From: Rivularia sp. MS3
GTDB taxonomy: Bacteria; Cyanobacteriota; Cyanobacteriia; Cyanobacteriales; Nostocaceae
Reading direction: 5' to 3'
Assembly (NCBI GenBank): GCA_019192545.1
Contig: JAHCMI010000002.1
Coordinates: forward strand, 62,001 to 126,000
DNA length: 64,000 nucleotides
The notes below the pieces were generated by a model that saw nothing but the letters and a program-made list of their open reading frames with translations, had not been told where the DNA came from and did no database searches. Position 1 is the stretch's first letter. The number at the start of each line of letters is the position of its first letter. Shown here piece after piece: positions 1 through 8,832 of the stretch. The position numbers and the translations under genes are program-made.

Positions 1-2267
1 TGCTCTAAAGCTTTCATAGCTGCTAATGGTTTATCGAGAATCGCATTCAAACCTGCTAGAGCGCGACGTGCTTCTTTATCTTGGGGATTTTGTTCCAACA
101 CTGTGGAATAAATTTGTTCTGCGGATTCAAATCGTCTTTGCTCGAAGCGAATTCCTCCTAAAGCAGCCAAAGCGTCTATATCGTCTGGTTCCTGTTTGAG
201 AATATTTTCATAAGCTTTACTAGCCATCTCTAAATCCCCAACTGCTTTAGCTAACAAAGCTACTCTCTGTTGTGAGTTAGCATTATCTGGAGCGCTAGCA
301 ATCAATTGTTTCATTCGCAAACGGGCTTCACGGGGATTCCGTTGTGCTATTGACTCCAGTAAGCGCTGCTGCAATCTAATACTAGTAGGGTCAACTTCTA
401 CTAAGTAATTATACAGAGACTCCCGATTGGGATCGGTGGGTAACTGTGTTACCAAGCTATATAATTCGGGTGGTGTATTGGTAGCTTTTTGAGTTGCTAA
501 CCAATTATCTAAAACAGATTCTGCTTCGTTTTTAGAAATGCGTTTGGCTTGATAGGCGACGCTGGTACGTCCTAACTGAGCGGTAATATCTTGAGGATTG
601 CGTTTGAGAACTTGCTCGTAAACTACTAAGGCTTCGTCAAAACGTTTTTGCTGAACTCTTACCCCTACCAATCCCCGCAAAGCACCATCAATTATATCGT
701 TTTTGGGATTGTTATTAAGGACGGCAAAGTAGCGTTCGGCACTGGCTTCTAAGTTTCCTTCCCGTCTTTCGATTTCTGCTGCCAGCAACTGTGTAGCCAT
801 ATCACTGGCACCTTGAGATGTTGCCGTATAATTGGCTAAAGCTTGTCTGGCTTGGATTGTATTTTCGAGCTGCAAAAACATTTGAGCTACCCGAAAATTC
901 AAAAACGGCGCGTTAACTCCTGTTTGCAAAATATTTTGATATGCACTTAGAAGTTGAGGAGAGGGAGCATCTATATCAGCTAATGCTAAAGCTAACTCTT
1001 GTAATTGTGCTGAGTCAGTAGGTAAGTTTTGTAAGGTTGTCGCCAACCGCTGACTCAAATCGCTTTTGGAAATCATTCCGAGTTTGTATTCTAAAGCGAT
1101 TTGCCGTGCGATCAAACTTTTATCGTTTGGTAAAGTGGCAGCCAAACGTCTATATATTTGTAATGCTGTTTCCTCTCCCTGGGGTAAACCAGTAAAGACG
1201 TTGGCAATTTCTCGCAGCAAACTGCTAGAAGGATTAGGATTGTTCGCAAGAGCTTGACGGTAGAGGTTGGCTACTTTTTGCGTCAAGGAAGCATTGTCTG
1301 TATTTTTGCGAATTTCATTCAGCGCTCTAGCTAAAGGTAAAATCGCGTCTTTTCTATTTTCTAAAGGTTCTAATACGCTTAAAGCTTCGGTTTCTTGTTT
1401 GTTGGCAATATATGCTTGTGAAAGTTCTGCACGAGCATTAATAGATAATTGGTCTAAATTATCAGAGCGCTGTAGCTGTCTTTGTAGAATTGCGATGGCT
1501 TCTTGAGGATTCCCAGTTTTACGTAATGTAAGAGCGTAAGCAACAGCTGCATAATCTGTTATTTGTTTTCCAGTTGCTTGATAACGATTGAATAGTTCTT
1601 TGGCTTTTCGATAATCGCCGCTATAACTATAGGTTTGAGCCGCTCCAATTATTGCTTCTGGGGTGGGATTGTTCGCTAAAACTATTTGAAAGTCGGCGAT
1701 AGATTTACTAAATTGACCTTGGTAGGAATAAAGTAAAGCGCGATAATAACGACTTTGTAAATCATCGGGATTTAATTCAAGCAAAGTGTTAAGAGCCTTT
1801 ATACCGGGTTGATTCCATTCGGGACGGTAAGTACCCATCATCCCCACAATTCTCAAGGCTGCTTGATTCCTAGGATCTTGAGTTAATACTTCTTGATAAG
1901 CTTGAAATGCCTGTTCAATGTTTCCGGCGCGATTATAAGCAATAGCTAAACCCAGCTTGGCTTGTAAAGATTGTGGATTACTTATTAAAGCCTGTTTAAA
2001 GGCTTTAATAGCATCATCAACCCATCCTTTTTTAAGCAGACTGTAACCCCGTTTGGTTGCTCCATATGACTGTGCTTGTACTGGTTTTATGTTATTTAAA
2101 GTTGCCAGCACAATCGGACAAGTAAAAACGAATAAGTGGAAAGGCAATAAAGTAAGACCAATTATTGTTTTACTTGCCGTTTTTCGCTGCCTCTGCCACA
2201 AATTCGCTTTATAGAACAAACTTAAATACCAGTTAAATTTTGATTTGCGATTCAATTTTTGATTCAT
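1..2267 (-). CDS. TPR-repeat exported protein, 3' end outside window
   Basis: This reading frame runs off the left edge, so at least 755 codons are visible and the C-terminus is missing. The N-terminus has about 35 basic residues, a hydrophobic stretch (about residues 35-60) and an AQS-type cleavage region, so it is probably exported. The rest is a continuous run of 34-residue TPR units rich in A, L, Q and Y (for example AFKQALISNPQSLQAKLGLA). The start ATG at 2267 overlaps the stop of the upstream barrel gene as ATGA, so the two genes are translationally coupled. Long periplasmic TPR proteins of this type are scaffolds in exopolysaccharide export (BcsC, AlgK and PgaA relatives). That role is inferred from architecture and neighbours; the missing C-terminus could change it. 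Confidence 0.85.
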   Translation of the reverse strand, partial: MNQKLNRKSKFNWYLSLFYKANLWQRQRKTASKTIIGLTLLPFHLFVFTCPIVLATLNNIKPVQAQSYGATKRGYSLLKKGWVDDAIKAFKQALISNPQSLQAKLGLAIAYNRAGNIEQAFQAYQEVLTQDPRNQAALRIVGMMGTYRPEWNQPGIKALNTLLELNPDDLQSRYYRALLYSYQGQFSKSIADFQIVLANNPTPEAIIGAAQTYSYSGDYRKAKELFNRYQATGKQITDYAAVAYALTLRKTGNPQEAIAILQRQLQRSDNLDQLSINARAELSQAYIANKQETEALSVLEPLENRKDAILPLARALNEIRKNTDNASLTQKVANLYRQALANNPNPSSSLLREIANVFTGLPQGEETALQIYRRLAATLPNDKSLIARQIALEYKLGMISKSDLSQRLATTLQNLPTDSAQLQELALALADIDAPSPQLLSAYQNILQTGVNAPFLNFRVAQMFLQLENTIQARQALANYTATSQGASDMATQLLAAEIERREGNLEASAERYFAVLNNNPKNDIIDGALRGLVGVRVQQKRFDEALVVYEQVLKRNPQDITAQLGRTSVAYQAKRISKNEAESVLDNWLATQKATNTPPELYSLVTQLPTDPNRESLYNYLVEVDPTSIRLQQRLLESIAQRNPREARLRMKQLIASAPDNANSQQRVALLAKAVGDLEMASKAYENILKQEPDDIDALAALGGIRFEQRRFESAEQIYSTVLEQNPQDKEARRALAGLNAILDKPLAAMKALE

Positions 2268-4216
2268 CTACCAAATCTCCCCCTTGGAGTTACATCAAAG
2301 TCTGATTTAACTCTCACACCAAGAACTGTTTCGTTAAAATCGTCTCTTCCCTGAACGGAAAAACCCAATCTTAAATTGGGAAGAAACTGAAAATCGTAAT
2401 AAAGCTCTAATACATCTAATTGCTTTCCTTCACGCTCATCTTCGTTTGATAAAGCGCGTCCGTAAGCTAATCCCAATCTGTCGTCAGGGGTAAATAAATC
2501 TAAGAAACTAGCACCAAAAACATAGGTATCCGCGCCTTCTCCTAAATCTCTATTTTCATAACGCCCGTAACGTCCAAATAAACCTAACTTCATTTCAGGA
2601 ATAAATACTTCAGCGTTTATACCGTATGCTTCTTCGCGATCGTCTTCTAAAACTCCAAACTCACCATTGCCGCGATCGATTTGAAAAATTTGAGGAAAAG
2701 AATCGCGGTTTCCAGCATCTCTGGCAGTACTGTAAGTACCGCGAATAATCGCATTGCCGTAACGAACTCCAATTTCACCAGCAAATGCATCCAGACTAAA
2801 TTCGCTTAAAGCATCAGAGGATGAAAACACGGCAGCTTTAGCGTCTATATTATCAGTAACGCTCCAATTAACTAATAGTCCAGGCTTTGAACCTATTCCT
2901 GTCGATGCTAAGGCTGGATTGGTTTGAAATACTGGATTAAAAAATTGGCTGGCCCCATCTTTAGCAAAACTGTTGCGGTCAAAATAAGAAGTTAAATCTA
3001 ACTGACCAACTGCAAAGCGTAAATTAGGCAATCCCGTTAAAGATGTTGCTAAATACAATTCGTTGATATTCAAACCTTCTCGTCGGGAATCATCAAACGA
3101 GCTACCCTCACTAGTCAAATCTAAAGTTCCACCAAACAACACTTGAGGAGTAAGCGGATAAACTCCGGTAAGTCTACCTCTTGCAGAAGTATCGTCTCCT
3201 TGAGTTACATAAACACCTTCCACCCTTAAAGATGGCTCTCTTAAAGCCGCACTAGTTGTTAAAGGGTTTAATTCATTATCATTTTGCGGAACTAACGGTG
3301 CCTGGGATCTTTTTGCAGGTGCTGGCGCTGAATACTGTTGTGGAGTCAGAGGAGTAGACGGACGCATTCCTCCTTGAGAGTTAAGCAGCGTATTAAAAGT
3401 AGGTGTTGAGGTTGCAGAAACTGACGGTTGCTTCATGCGGTAAGCATCAAGCATTTGTTCAAATGTTGGTGCATTATTAGTAGCAACAGATTCAGGGTAT
3501 ATTCTAGAGTTTCTAGTTCTAGAATTTAGTAATTGATTAAATGTCGGTGCATTATTCGCATTGAATTTCTGCTGTGGACTTGTTCCCGGAAGTGGTGGTA
3601 AAGGAGCCACAGCGGTTTGGGAATTAAAGTTAGGGGAAGTAAATTCTAAACTACTGCCCGGTGGTGCTGGTAATGGAACAGCTTGAGCGCTTCTTAACCT
3701 ACCTTCGTAAATCCCTGTTTGGGGACCACCTATAGCTTTTTCTTCCCTATTTATTGCTACAGATTGCTCAATGTAACTTTTAGTTTTACCACTTATCTGT
3801 TCCTGAATAAAATTATTCTCTAACTGCTTTATATTATCTAGGGGTAAATACTGCTCTACTTTTTGGCTAGGCAAAGTAGCACCAACATTAGAAACGTTGG
3901 GTGGTGGTGGAACTGCTTGCAATCGAAGTTTTGTTCTTCCTTTAGGTATGGAAGATTCCGGTACTCTCAACAATTTTTGCGAATGAGAAGTCTTGTTAAT
4001 TTGTGGCTGGAGATGCGTTGTTTGAGCTTGGGAACTATTGCTTACACCAAAAGTACCTAAGATTGATATCGAAGCAGCGCACAACAGCTTACAAGGTTTA
4101 TATTTGTGGAATTCTTTTATCAAAATATGTTTTTCACCCTTTAGTATTTTAGATTTCATTACCCCAATTAATGTATAAGTAAATATTTGCGTCGTATAAT
4201 GTCGCCACTTTAACAA
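2264..4216 (-). CDS. Outer-membrane beta-barrel protein with Pro/Gln-rich N-terminal half
   Basis: The longest frame has 650 codons, but a better start is the ATG at 4159 (residue 20), preceded by a weak GGGGT and followed directly by a signal peptide ending SNSSQAQ. The mature N-terminal half is low-complexity, rich in P, Q, N and S, and contains three short repeats of the form APTFNQLLNSR, APTFEQMLDAY and TPTFNTLLNSQ. The C-terminal ~300 residues alternate polar and hydrophobic residues with many G, Y and F positions (FGASFLDLF, GLAYGRAL, ELYYDFQFLPNLRLGFSVQG), as in outer-membrane barrels. It overlaps the TPR gene by 4 bases. A barrel plus TPR pair resembles a split BcsC-type or AlgE/AlgK-type polysaccharide exporter; this is inference. 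A general porin is the alternative. Confidence 0.75.
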   Translation of the reverse strand: MLKWRHYTTQIFTYTLIGVMKSKILKGEKHILIKEFHKYKPCKLLCAASISILGTFGVSNSSQAQTTHLQPQINKTSHSQKLLRVPESSIPKGRTKLRLQAVPPPPNVSNVGATLPSQKVEQYLPLDNIKQLENNFIQEQISGKTKSYIEQSVAINREEKAIGGPQTGIYEGRLRSAQAVPLPAPPGSSLEFTSPNFNSQTAVAPLPPLPGTSPQQKFNANNAPTFNQLLNSRTRNSRIYPESVATNNAPTFEQMLDAYRMKQPSVSATSTPTFNTLLNSQGGMRPSTPLTPQQYSAPAPAKRSQAPLVPQNDNELNPLTTSAALREPSLRVEGVYVTQGDDTSARGRLTGVYPLTPQVLFGGTLDLTSEGSSFDDSRREGLNINELYLATSLTGLPNLRFAVGQLDLTSYFDRNSFAKDGASQFFNPVFQTNPALASTGIGSKPGLLVNWSVTDNIDAKAAVFSSSDALSEFSLDAFAGEIGVRYGNAIIRGTYSTARDAGNRDSFPQIFQIDRGNGEFGVLEDDREEAYGINAEVFIPEMKLGLFGRYGRYENRDLGEGADTYVFGASFLDLFTPDDRLGLAYGRALSNEDEREGKQLDVLELYYDFQFLPNLRLGFSVQGRDDFNETVLGVRVKSDFDVTPRGRFGR

Positions 4217-4374
4217 AAAAAATTCATATCATCGACGGGATAATACGTACTTTGTAAAGCTAGTAAAATTACAATAAGAGTTGGTAAAGTTACTCAATTC
4301 GGGCATAATTTTGGGCAAAATGAATAAAAATGCGGAAATTACAGATTTAATCTGCTTTTATTAACACCAATTTT

Positions 4375-5148
4375 ATGAAACAGCAACATTTAAGATTTTT
4401 AACTCGCCTCTTCACTAAAAAACCTTTAGCAATACAGGCTGTAATCGCCTCTAGCATTGTTTTATTAACCGGTTCTGGCTGTTCAAATAAATCGCAGAAT
4501 AATGTACAGCTAGAAATACAGGGCATACAGAGAGAAGATGGCAAAGGATTATACAAGGTCGTCGGCAGTACAAATCTACCTGAATCTAGCCGTATTGCGA
4601 TTACAGCAGTTCGCTATTTGCGCCCAACTACGAATACAAACGCAGAACAGATAATTGATGATGATAATGGAAATGTAAACCGTTCAATTTTGGCTCGCCA
4701 AATTGTAGAAGTCAAACAGGGAAAATGGGAAGCAGACTTAAATCTTTGGCAAGTAGCTTCTAACGGTAATTTTCGAGAAGTATGGCAGTTAAATAAAGAT
4801 TATAAAAATTTGCTGCCTGAAAATGAAGTCACTTTTATTGCGACTTTTAATCCTGTAGCTCAATTACCATCTTCAGGCAACCAAAGTTTTTCACAAAAGC
4901 TGGAAGGAAAATCCCTTCGATTTACCAATGAAGGTGAAAAATACGTACAAGCAAGTCAGTATCGCTCTATAGGCTTACCCATAGGTAAAACAGCAGCACC
5001 TCGCCCAGAACCTGAAGATTTTAACGATGGCTGGGGAACTAGATATCAACTCAAAGCACAATCAGAAGATTCGACGGTAACTTTACCTCCACTAGCCAAA
5101 TCTCATCAAACTAACACTCCTATTTCAAGTTCGGAGTTTTTAAGGTAG
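4375..5148 (+). CDS. Predicted lipoprotein, function unknown
   Basis: The 257-residue product starts with a basic n-region, a hydrophobic core and a lipobox LTGSGC with the lipidated Cys at residue 36, so it is a membrane-anchored periplasmic lipoprotein. The next ~110 residues (NNVQLEIQGIQREDGKG, then SSRIAITAVRYL) look like a beta-sandwich, and the C-terminus is Ser/Pro-rich and probably disordered. No family was recognised. It is divergent from the barrel gene with a 158-bp shared upstream region, which suggests co-regulation. A strong intrinsic terminator follows 22 bases after the stop. Confidence 0.8.
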   Translation: MKQQHLRFLTRLFTKKPLAIQAVIASSIVLLTGSGCSNKSQNNVQLEIQGIQREDGKGLYKVVGSTNLPESSRIAITAVRYLRPTTNTNAEQIIDDDNGNVNRSILARQIVEVKQGKWEADLNLWQVASNGNFREVWQLNKDYKNLLPENEVTFIATFNPVAQLPSSGNQSFSQKLEGKSLRFTNEGEKYVQASQYRSIGLPIGKTAAPRPEPEDFNDGWGTRYQLKAQSEDSTVTLPPLAKSHQTNTPISSSEFLR

Positions 5149-5170
5149 TTAGCCTAGCACAAACTTAGAA

Positions 5171-5196
5171 AGCCCGCTTTGCGCGGGCTATTTTTT
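5171..5196 (+). terminator. Intrinsic terminator of the lipoprotein gene
   Basis: A perfect 7-bp GC-rich stem AGCCCGC/GCGGGCT with a 5-nt loop is followed by A and six T residues, 22 bases after the lipoprotein stop codon. Confidence 0.92.
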
Positions 5197-5725
5197 ATAG
5201 GTTAAAGGTGTTAAAATCCTTCACAACAAATAAAACTAACCCATTTTTTTGGCTTTGGCTGAAAACTTTACTGTATAAGGGTTTCAAAATGTGTTAGTTA
5301 AGAGCCTCGATGAGGGGCAAAACTTCCGAACTTACGCAATCGTCACAAAACTGTGGTTGGTGCCGTACAGCGATCGCCTTATCCCGTCTCTGAATAATTA
5401 GTCAGTTTACAAACACTCTACAAGTAAGATATGACAGTTGCGGTCATTCCTATACTTATCAAAAAAATTGAAAAAAGCAGTAATTCATGAATTACTGCTA
5501 CGAAAACATATTGTTTGATTTTGAGCTTAAGATACTTTTAATCAATTAATTGCTACAAAAAAGTATCTAAATTACAGCATGTTTAAATCATGCAGAGCGT
5601 GCAGCTTCTTTTGATGGCAATAATATTTCCCCATCCAGTTGCCTTCATCACAGGGAGACTTTGTCAAATTAAACTGCACTTAACTTATCAAAGCACTATA
5701 TTTAGCAATTGAATTCGTTAACTTT
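5197..5725. other. Intergenic region between convergent genes
   Basis: No reading frame is convincing here. It holds one HIP1 octamer near 5371, a small GCCTC/GAGGGGC hairpin near 5303-5318, and a 24-bp palindrome described separately. The rest is AT-rich sequence with no recognised element. Confidence 0.6.
5471..5499 (-). terminator. Palindrome with T-tract, likely minus-strand terminator
   Basis: A perfect 24-bp palindrome centred between 5487 and 5488 (half-site AGCAGTAATTCA) is flanked on the left by six A residues. Read on the minus strand this is a 10-bp stem with a 4-nt loop followed by TTTTTT. It lies about 227 bases downstream of the minus-strand gene ending at 5726, so it can terminate that transcript. 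The perfect symmetry also allows a protein-binding operator. Confidence 0.6.
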
Positions 5726-6607
5726 TTAACCCAATTTAACTTGTTGAGGTTTGTAAGTATCGTAATTAATACTAATTCTTTCCTCTTGACTACTAACAGT
5801 ATTGATAGGCTCATGAGTTGATGCTATATTGTTCTGCATCGCTTGCATTTGTAGCATCATATCTCTAAGTTGTGCTTGTAATTGTTCAAATTCAGCGGGC
5901 TTTATGCTGGTTTGATTTTTTTGAGATATGCTAGCAATTTCCTTTTTGATATTATGATTTGATTGAGCATATCCAAGAAAGTTTTGAGCAGAAGCGAAGG
6001 CAGATGCTGCATTTGCTGAAGTTGTATCTTGAATTTTGACTTGAGGCTGCTGTTGTGAAACTTGTTCTACTGGTTGTTCATATGTTTGAGATACAGTTTT
6101 ATCTGTCAATTGTTGAGACAAGTTTCTAGGCTTTAAAGTAGGATAACCTTTGCTTGCTGTCGAGGATACTTGTTCTTCTAAGAAATTATTTAATCCAGAC
6201 ACTTGCAGTCGAGTTTCTGAAAGTTTAAATTCTTTAAGTAATTCTTCTTTCTGCTGTAATTGCTGTTCGAGTTGGAATATTTGTCCTTCAATCTCTGTTG
6301 ATTTTCGAGAAGATTTACGCCATCCACTAATAGCAATAGTTGAAATTCCAGCCCCTAAACTGAGTCCAGTAGCGACTACTACGTAAGGCAAAGCAACATC
6401 TCTAAGTTTACCGAAAAACAGTGTTTCTTCCTGAAAGTTGATATTAATTTGTTTATCGCCGATTAAAGCCAGCGGTACTGTCATAGCCGAAAAAACAGCC
6501 GCAGAAGCTAAAACTGGAGGTAAAATAAATTTGGTTAAAGCTGATAGAGACATATTTAAAATTTCAGTTATTGAATCAAAAACGGTAGATGGATTAACTT
6601 GCTGCAT
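5726..6607 (-). CDS. Two-helix membrane protein with coiled coil, unknown function
   Basis: The 293-residue product has two predicted membrane helices, about residues 27-50 and 71-94, then a basic stretch (WRKSSRKS). A short coiled coil at about 103-135 (QIFQLEQQLQQKEELLKEFK) and a long Gln/Ser-rich tail follow. A second coiled segment near residues 240-262 (QLQAQLRDMMLQMQAMQNN) precedes the end. No enzymatic motif is visible and the family was not recognised. It may form oligomers through the coils at the inner membrane. The next gene, on the other strand, is the cellulase, across a 449-bp divergent region. Confidence 0.75.
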   Translation of the reverse strand: MQQVNPSTVFDSITEILNMSLSALTKFILPPVLASAAVFSAMTVPLALIGDKQININFQEETLFFGKLRDVALPYVVVATGLSLGAGISTIAISGWRKSSRKSTEIEGQIFQLEQQLQQKEELLKEFKLSETRLQVSGLNNFLEEQVSSTASKGYPTLKPRNLSQQLTDKTVSQTYEQPVEQVSQQQPQVKIQDTTSANAASAFASAQNFLGYAQSNHNIKKEIASISQKNQTSIKPAEFEQLQAQLRDMMLQMQAMQNNIASTHEPINTVSSQEERISINYDTYKPQQVKLG

Positions 6608-7056
6608 TTATTTGTTTTGCCAGAAAGCGACTAAAGCAGCAATGGATTTCTGACTTTCTTAATTTCTAATTTATTCGTTAAATACCTAGGTCACAAGGCT
6701 TTAAAGATAAAGAAATTGATACTTTTAATAAATTTTTTATAAACCATACATTTAGGGTTTGCGATCCAAAAGAAAATTTAGTCTTATCAAGCTTATATTC
6801 GAGTCCATTGTCAAGCCAATACTATTTATTTTTTCTTATACTTAAGTATAATTTTTATTTGGCAAATATCTATCTAAAGTGTTAGCTTATTTGTTTTATT
6901 AATCACTTTTTTGGATTGATTTTTCTAAAATTTTTGCTTTGATAAAATAGGAACTTTTGTTGTTGTTTATGCCATCATTATGTTAAACAATATCTACGTA
7001 ATATCATTGGTTCTCAAAGCAATACAGCATTTAAATTAAAACAGGTATCAGTAATT
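6608..7056. other. Divergent promoter region, AT-rich
   Basis: These 449 bases separate the membrane protein gene (minus) from the cellulase gene (plus). They are strongly AT-rich and must hold both promoters. No reading frame or clear inverted repeat was found, and no convincing ribosome binding site precedes the cellulase ATG. Confidence 0.55.
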
Positions 7057-8754
7057 ATGCGTAATTATATTTTTTTATTTTTAGAACGTATCTTTCAAAA
7101 ATTGCGAACCACCTTTCTCAAAGTGTTTTATTCTCAATATTTTCATCAAAAGGAAAAAAACTTAAAAAAAAATAAGTTTCAAAAAATAAAACCTTACAAG
7201 AAAATACTGATATTTATCATCAGCTTGTTATTTTGCTTAAATAGCAATTTTACTAACATACTTTCTGGGCAAGCCAGTCTGGCTAAAGCAGTAACGACTA
7301 TGAAGTTACCACTTTCAACTCGTGGAGCAAAAATTGTTGATGCGAAAGGAAATAGGGTATTGCTCCAAGGTGTCAACTGGTTTGGTATGGAAACAGAAAC
7401 CCATGCTCCCCACGGTTTATGGAAGCGAGATTATAAAGAAATGCTCGCACAAATCAAGACGTTAGGCTACAACATGATTCGTCTGCCGTATTCCGTTGAA
7501 ACATTACGCTTATCTGAAATTAGTGGCGTTGATTTCACTATTGGTAGCAATCGAGAACTTGAAGGTAAAACTCCTATAGAAATAATGGACGCAGTTGTTG
7601 AGGAAGCACAACGTCAGGGATTATTGATTTTGTTGGACTCCCATCGTCTCAACAACAAGCGAATTCCCGAATTATGGTACGGCGATGGTTATTCTGAAGC
7701 CGATTGGATAAATACCTGGTTGCAGCTAGCTCAAAGATATAAAAACCAAACTAACGTAATCGGTGCAGATTTAAAAAATGAGCCTCATGGTAAAGCAAGT
7801 TGGGGTACCAATGATTTGGCTACAGATTGGAGGTTAGCCGCAGAACGTGCAGGCAATGCTATTAGCAAGATAAATCCTAATTGGTTAATTGTTGTTGAAG
7901 GAGTAGAAAGCAATGTTCCGGGACAAAAATTAGCTCACCACTGGCAAGGAGGCAATTTAGAAGGTGTATTACGCTATCCGGTACGTTTATCGCAGCGAAA
8001 TAAACTGGTTTATTCACCTCACGAATACGGACCTGGGGTATATGACATGCCCTATTTCTCTGACGAGAAATTTCCTCAAAATCTCCTTCATCGCTGGCAA
8101 ATAGGCTTTCACTATATTTCCAGTCAAAATCGCGCTCCTATTCTTATCGGAGAATTTGGTGGGCGTTTAGTCGATAACGAAAAAGAAGCTATTTGGTTTA
8201 GTAAGTTGATTAAATATATCAAGAAGAAAAAATTAAGTTTCGCCGTTTGGAGTTGGAATCCCAATAGTGAAGATACAGGAGGTATTCTCTTAGATGACTG
8301 GAAAAGCGTTGATATACCCAAACAACAATTAATTTCTCAACTATTTCGGGTTAAATTACCTCAGATGCCTGCGGCAAGAGCTACGCAAGCACAAAAACCC
8401 CAGACGCAAATTCAAAATACTAATCCTGTCATGGCAACCGCAACAGGATTACAGCTTACCACAAAAATTTATTCCGATTGGCAAACGGGTTTTTGTACCA
8501 GTTTGAAAATAATCAATAATACCAATCAATCAGTTCAAAACTGGCAGCTTAAATTCAATATGAATCAAGCTAAGATCAAAAATTCCTGGAATGCTAATTT
8601 CAAAGAAGTCAAAGGAACATATACCGTAACTCCTTTGGATTGGGGGAAAACTATACAGCCCCAAAAAGTACGAGATGTCGGTTTTTGTGCCCGGAAACTC
8701 GGCTCTGATTATTCCCCTCAACAAGTTAAATTACAAGTTTTGGCAACAAATTAA
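7057..8754 (+). CDS. Membrane-anchored GH5 endoglucanase with C-terminal CBM2
   Basis: The 565-residue protein is a glycoside hydrolase family 5 enzyme, which cleaves beta-1,4-glucans by a retaining mechanism. The acid/base Glu is E242 in KNEPHG and the nucleophile is E366 in LIGEFGG; GVNWFGMET (105-113) and the HEYGPGVYD block (322-330) are also typical. A hydrophobic segment at about 50-66 follows a very basic 49-residue N-terminus, so it is either a long signal or an inner-membrane anchor. After a Gln/Pro/Thr linker (~435-462), residues 464-563 match a cellulose-binding module of family 2, with bracketing Cys480 and Cys544 and aromatic W476, W496, W511 and W529. Cellulases often sit with cellulose synthesis genes, where they trim or release nascent chains. 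The barrel/TPR pair 3 kb away fits that setting but is not proof. Confidence 0.93.
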   Translation: MRNYIFLFLERIFQKLRTTFLKVFYSQYFHQKEKNLKKNKFQKIKPYKKILIFIISLLFCLNSNFTNILSGQASLAKAVTTMKLPLSTRGAKIVDAKGNRVLLQGVNWFGMETETHAPHGLWKRDYKEMLAQIKTLGYNMIRLPYSVETLRLSEISGVDFTIGSNRELEGKTPIEIMDAVVEEAQRQGLLILLDSHRLNNKRIPELWYGDGYSEADWINTWLQLAQRYKNQTNVIGADLKNEPHGKASWGTNDLATDWRLAAERAGNAISKINPNWLIVVEGVESNVPGQKLAHHWQGGNLEGVLRYPVRLSQRNKLVYSPHEYGPGVYDMPYFSDEKFPQNLLHRWQIGFHYISSQNRAPILIGEFGGRLVDNEKEAIWFSKLIKYIKKKKLSFAVWSWNPNSEDTGGILLDDWKSVDIPKQQLISQLFRVKLPQMPAARATQAQKPQTQIQNTNPVMATATGLQLTTKIYSDWQTGFCTSLKIINNTNQSVQNWQLKFNMNQAKIKNSWNANFKEVKGTYTVTPLDWGKTIQPQKVRDVGFCARKLGSDYSPQQVKLQVLATN

Positions 8755-8761
8755 ACAAAAA

Positions 8762-8786
8762 AAATCCCAGGTTGTCTGGGATTTTT
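8762..8786. terminator. Bidirectional terminator between cellulase gene and rpoC2
   Basis: A 9-bp stem AAATCCCAG/CTGGGATTT with loop GTTGT is flanked by A residues on the left and T residues on the right, so it can stop transcription from both strands. It lies 8 bases after the cellulase stop and about 47 bases beyond the rpoC2 stop. Confidence 0.88.
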
Positions 8787-8832
8787 AGTTAATCTTATTT
8801 CAATCAAAATACCGATCTAGATGAATCAAGTT

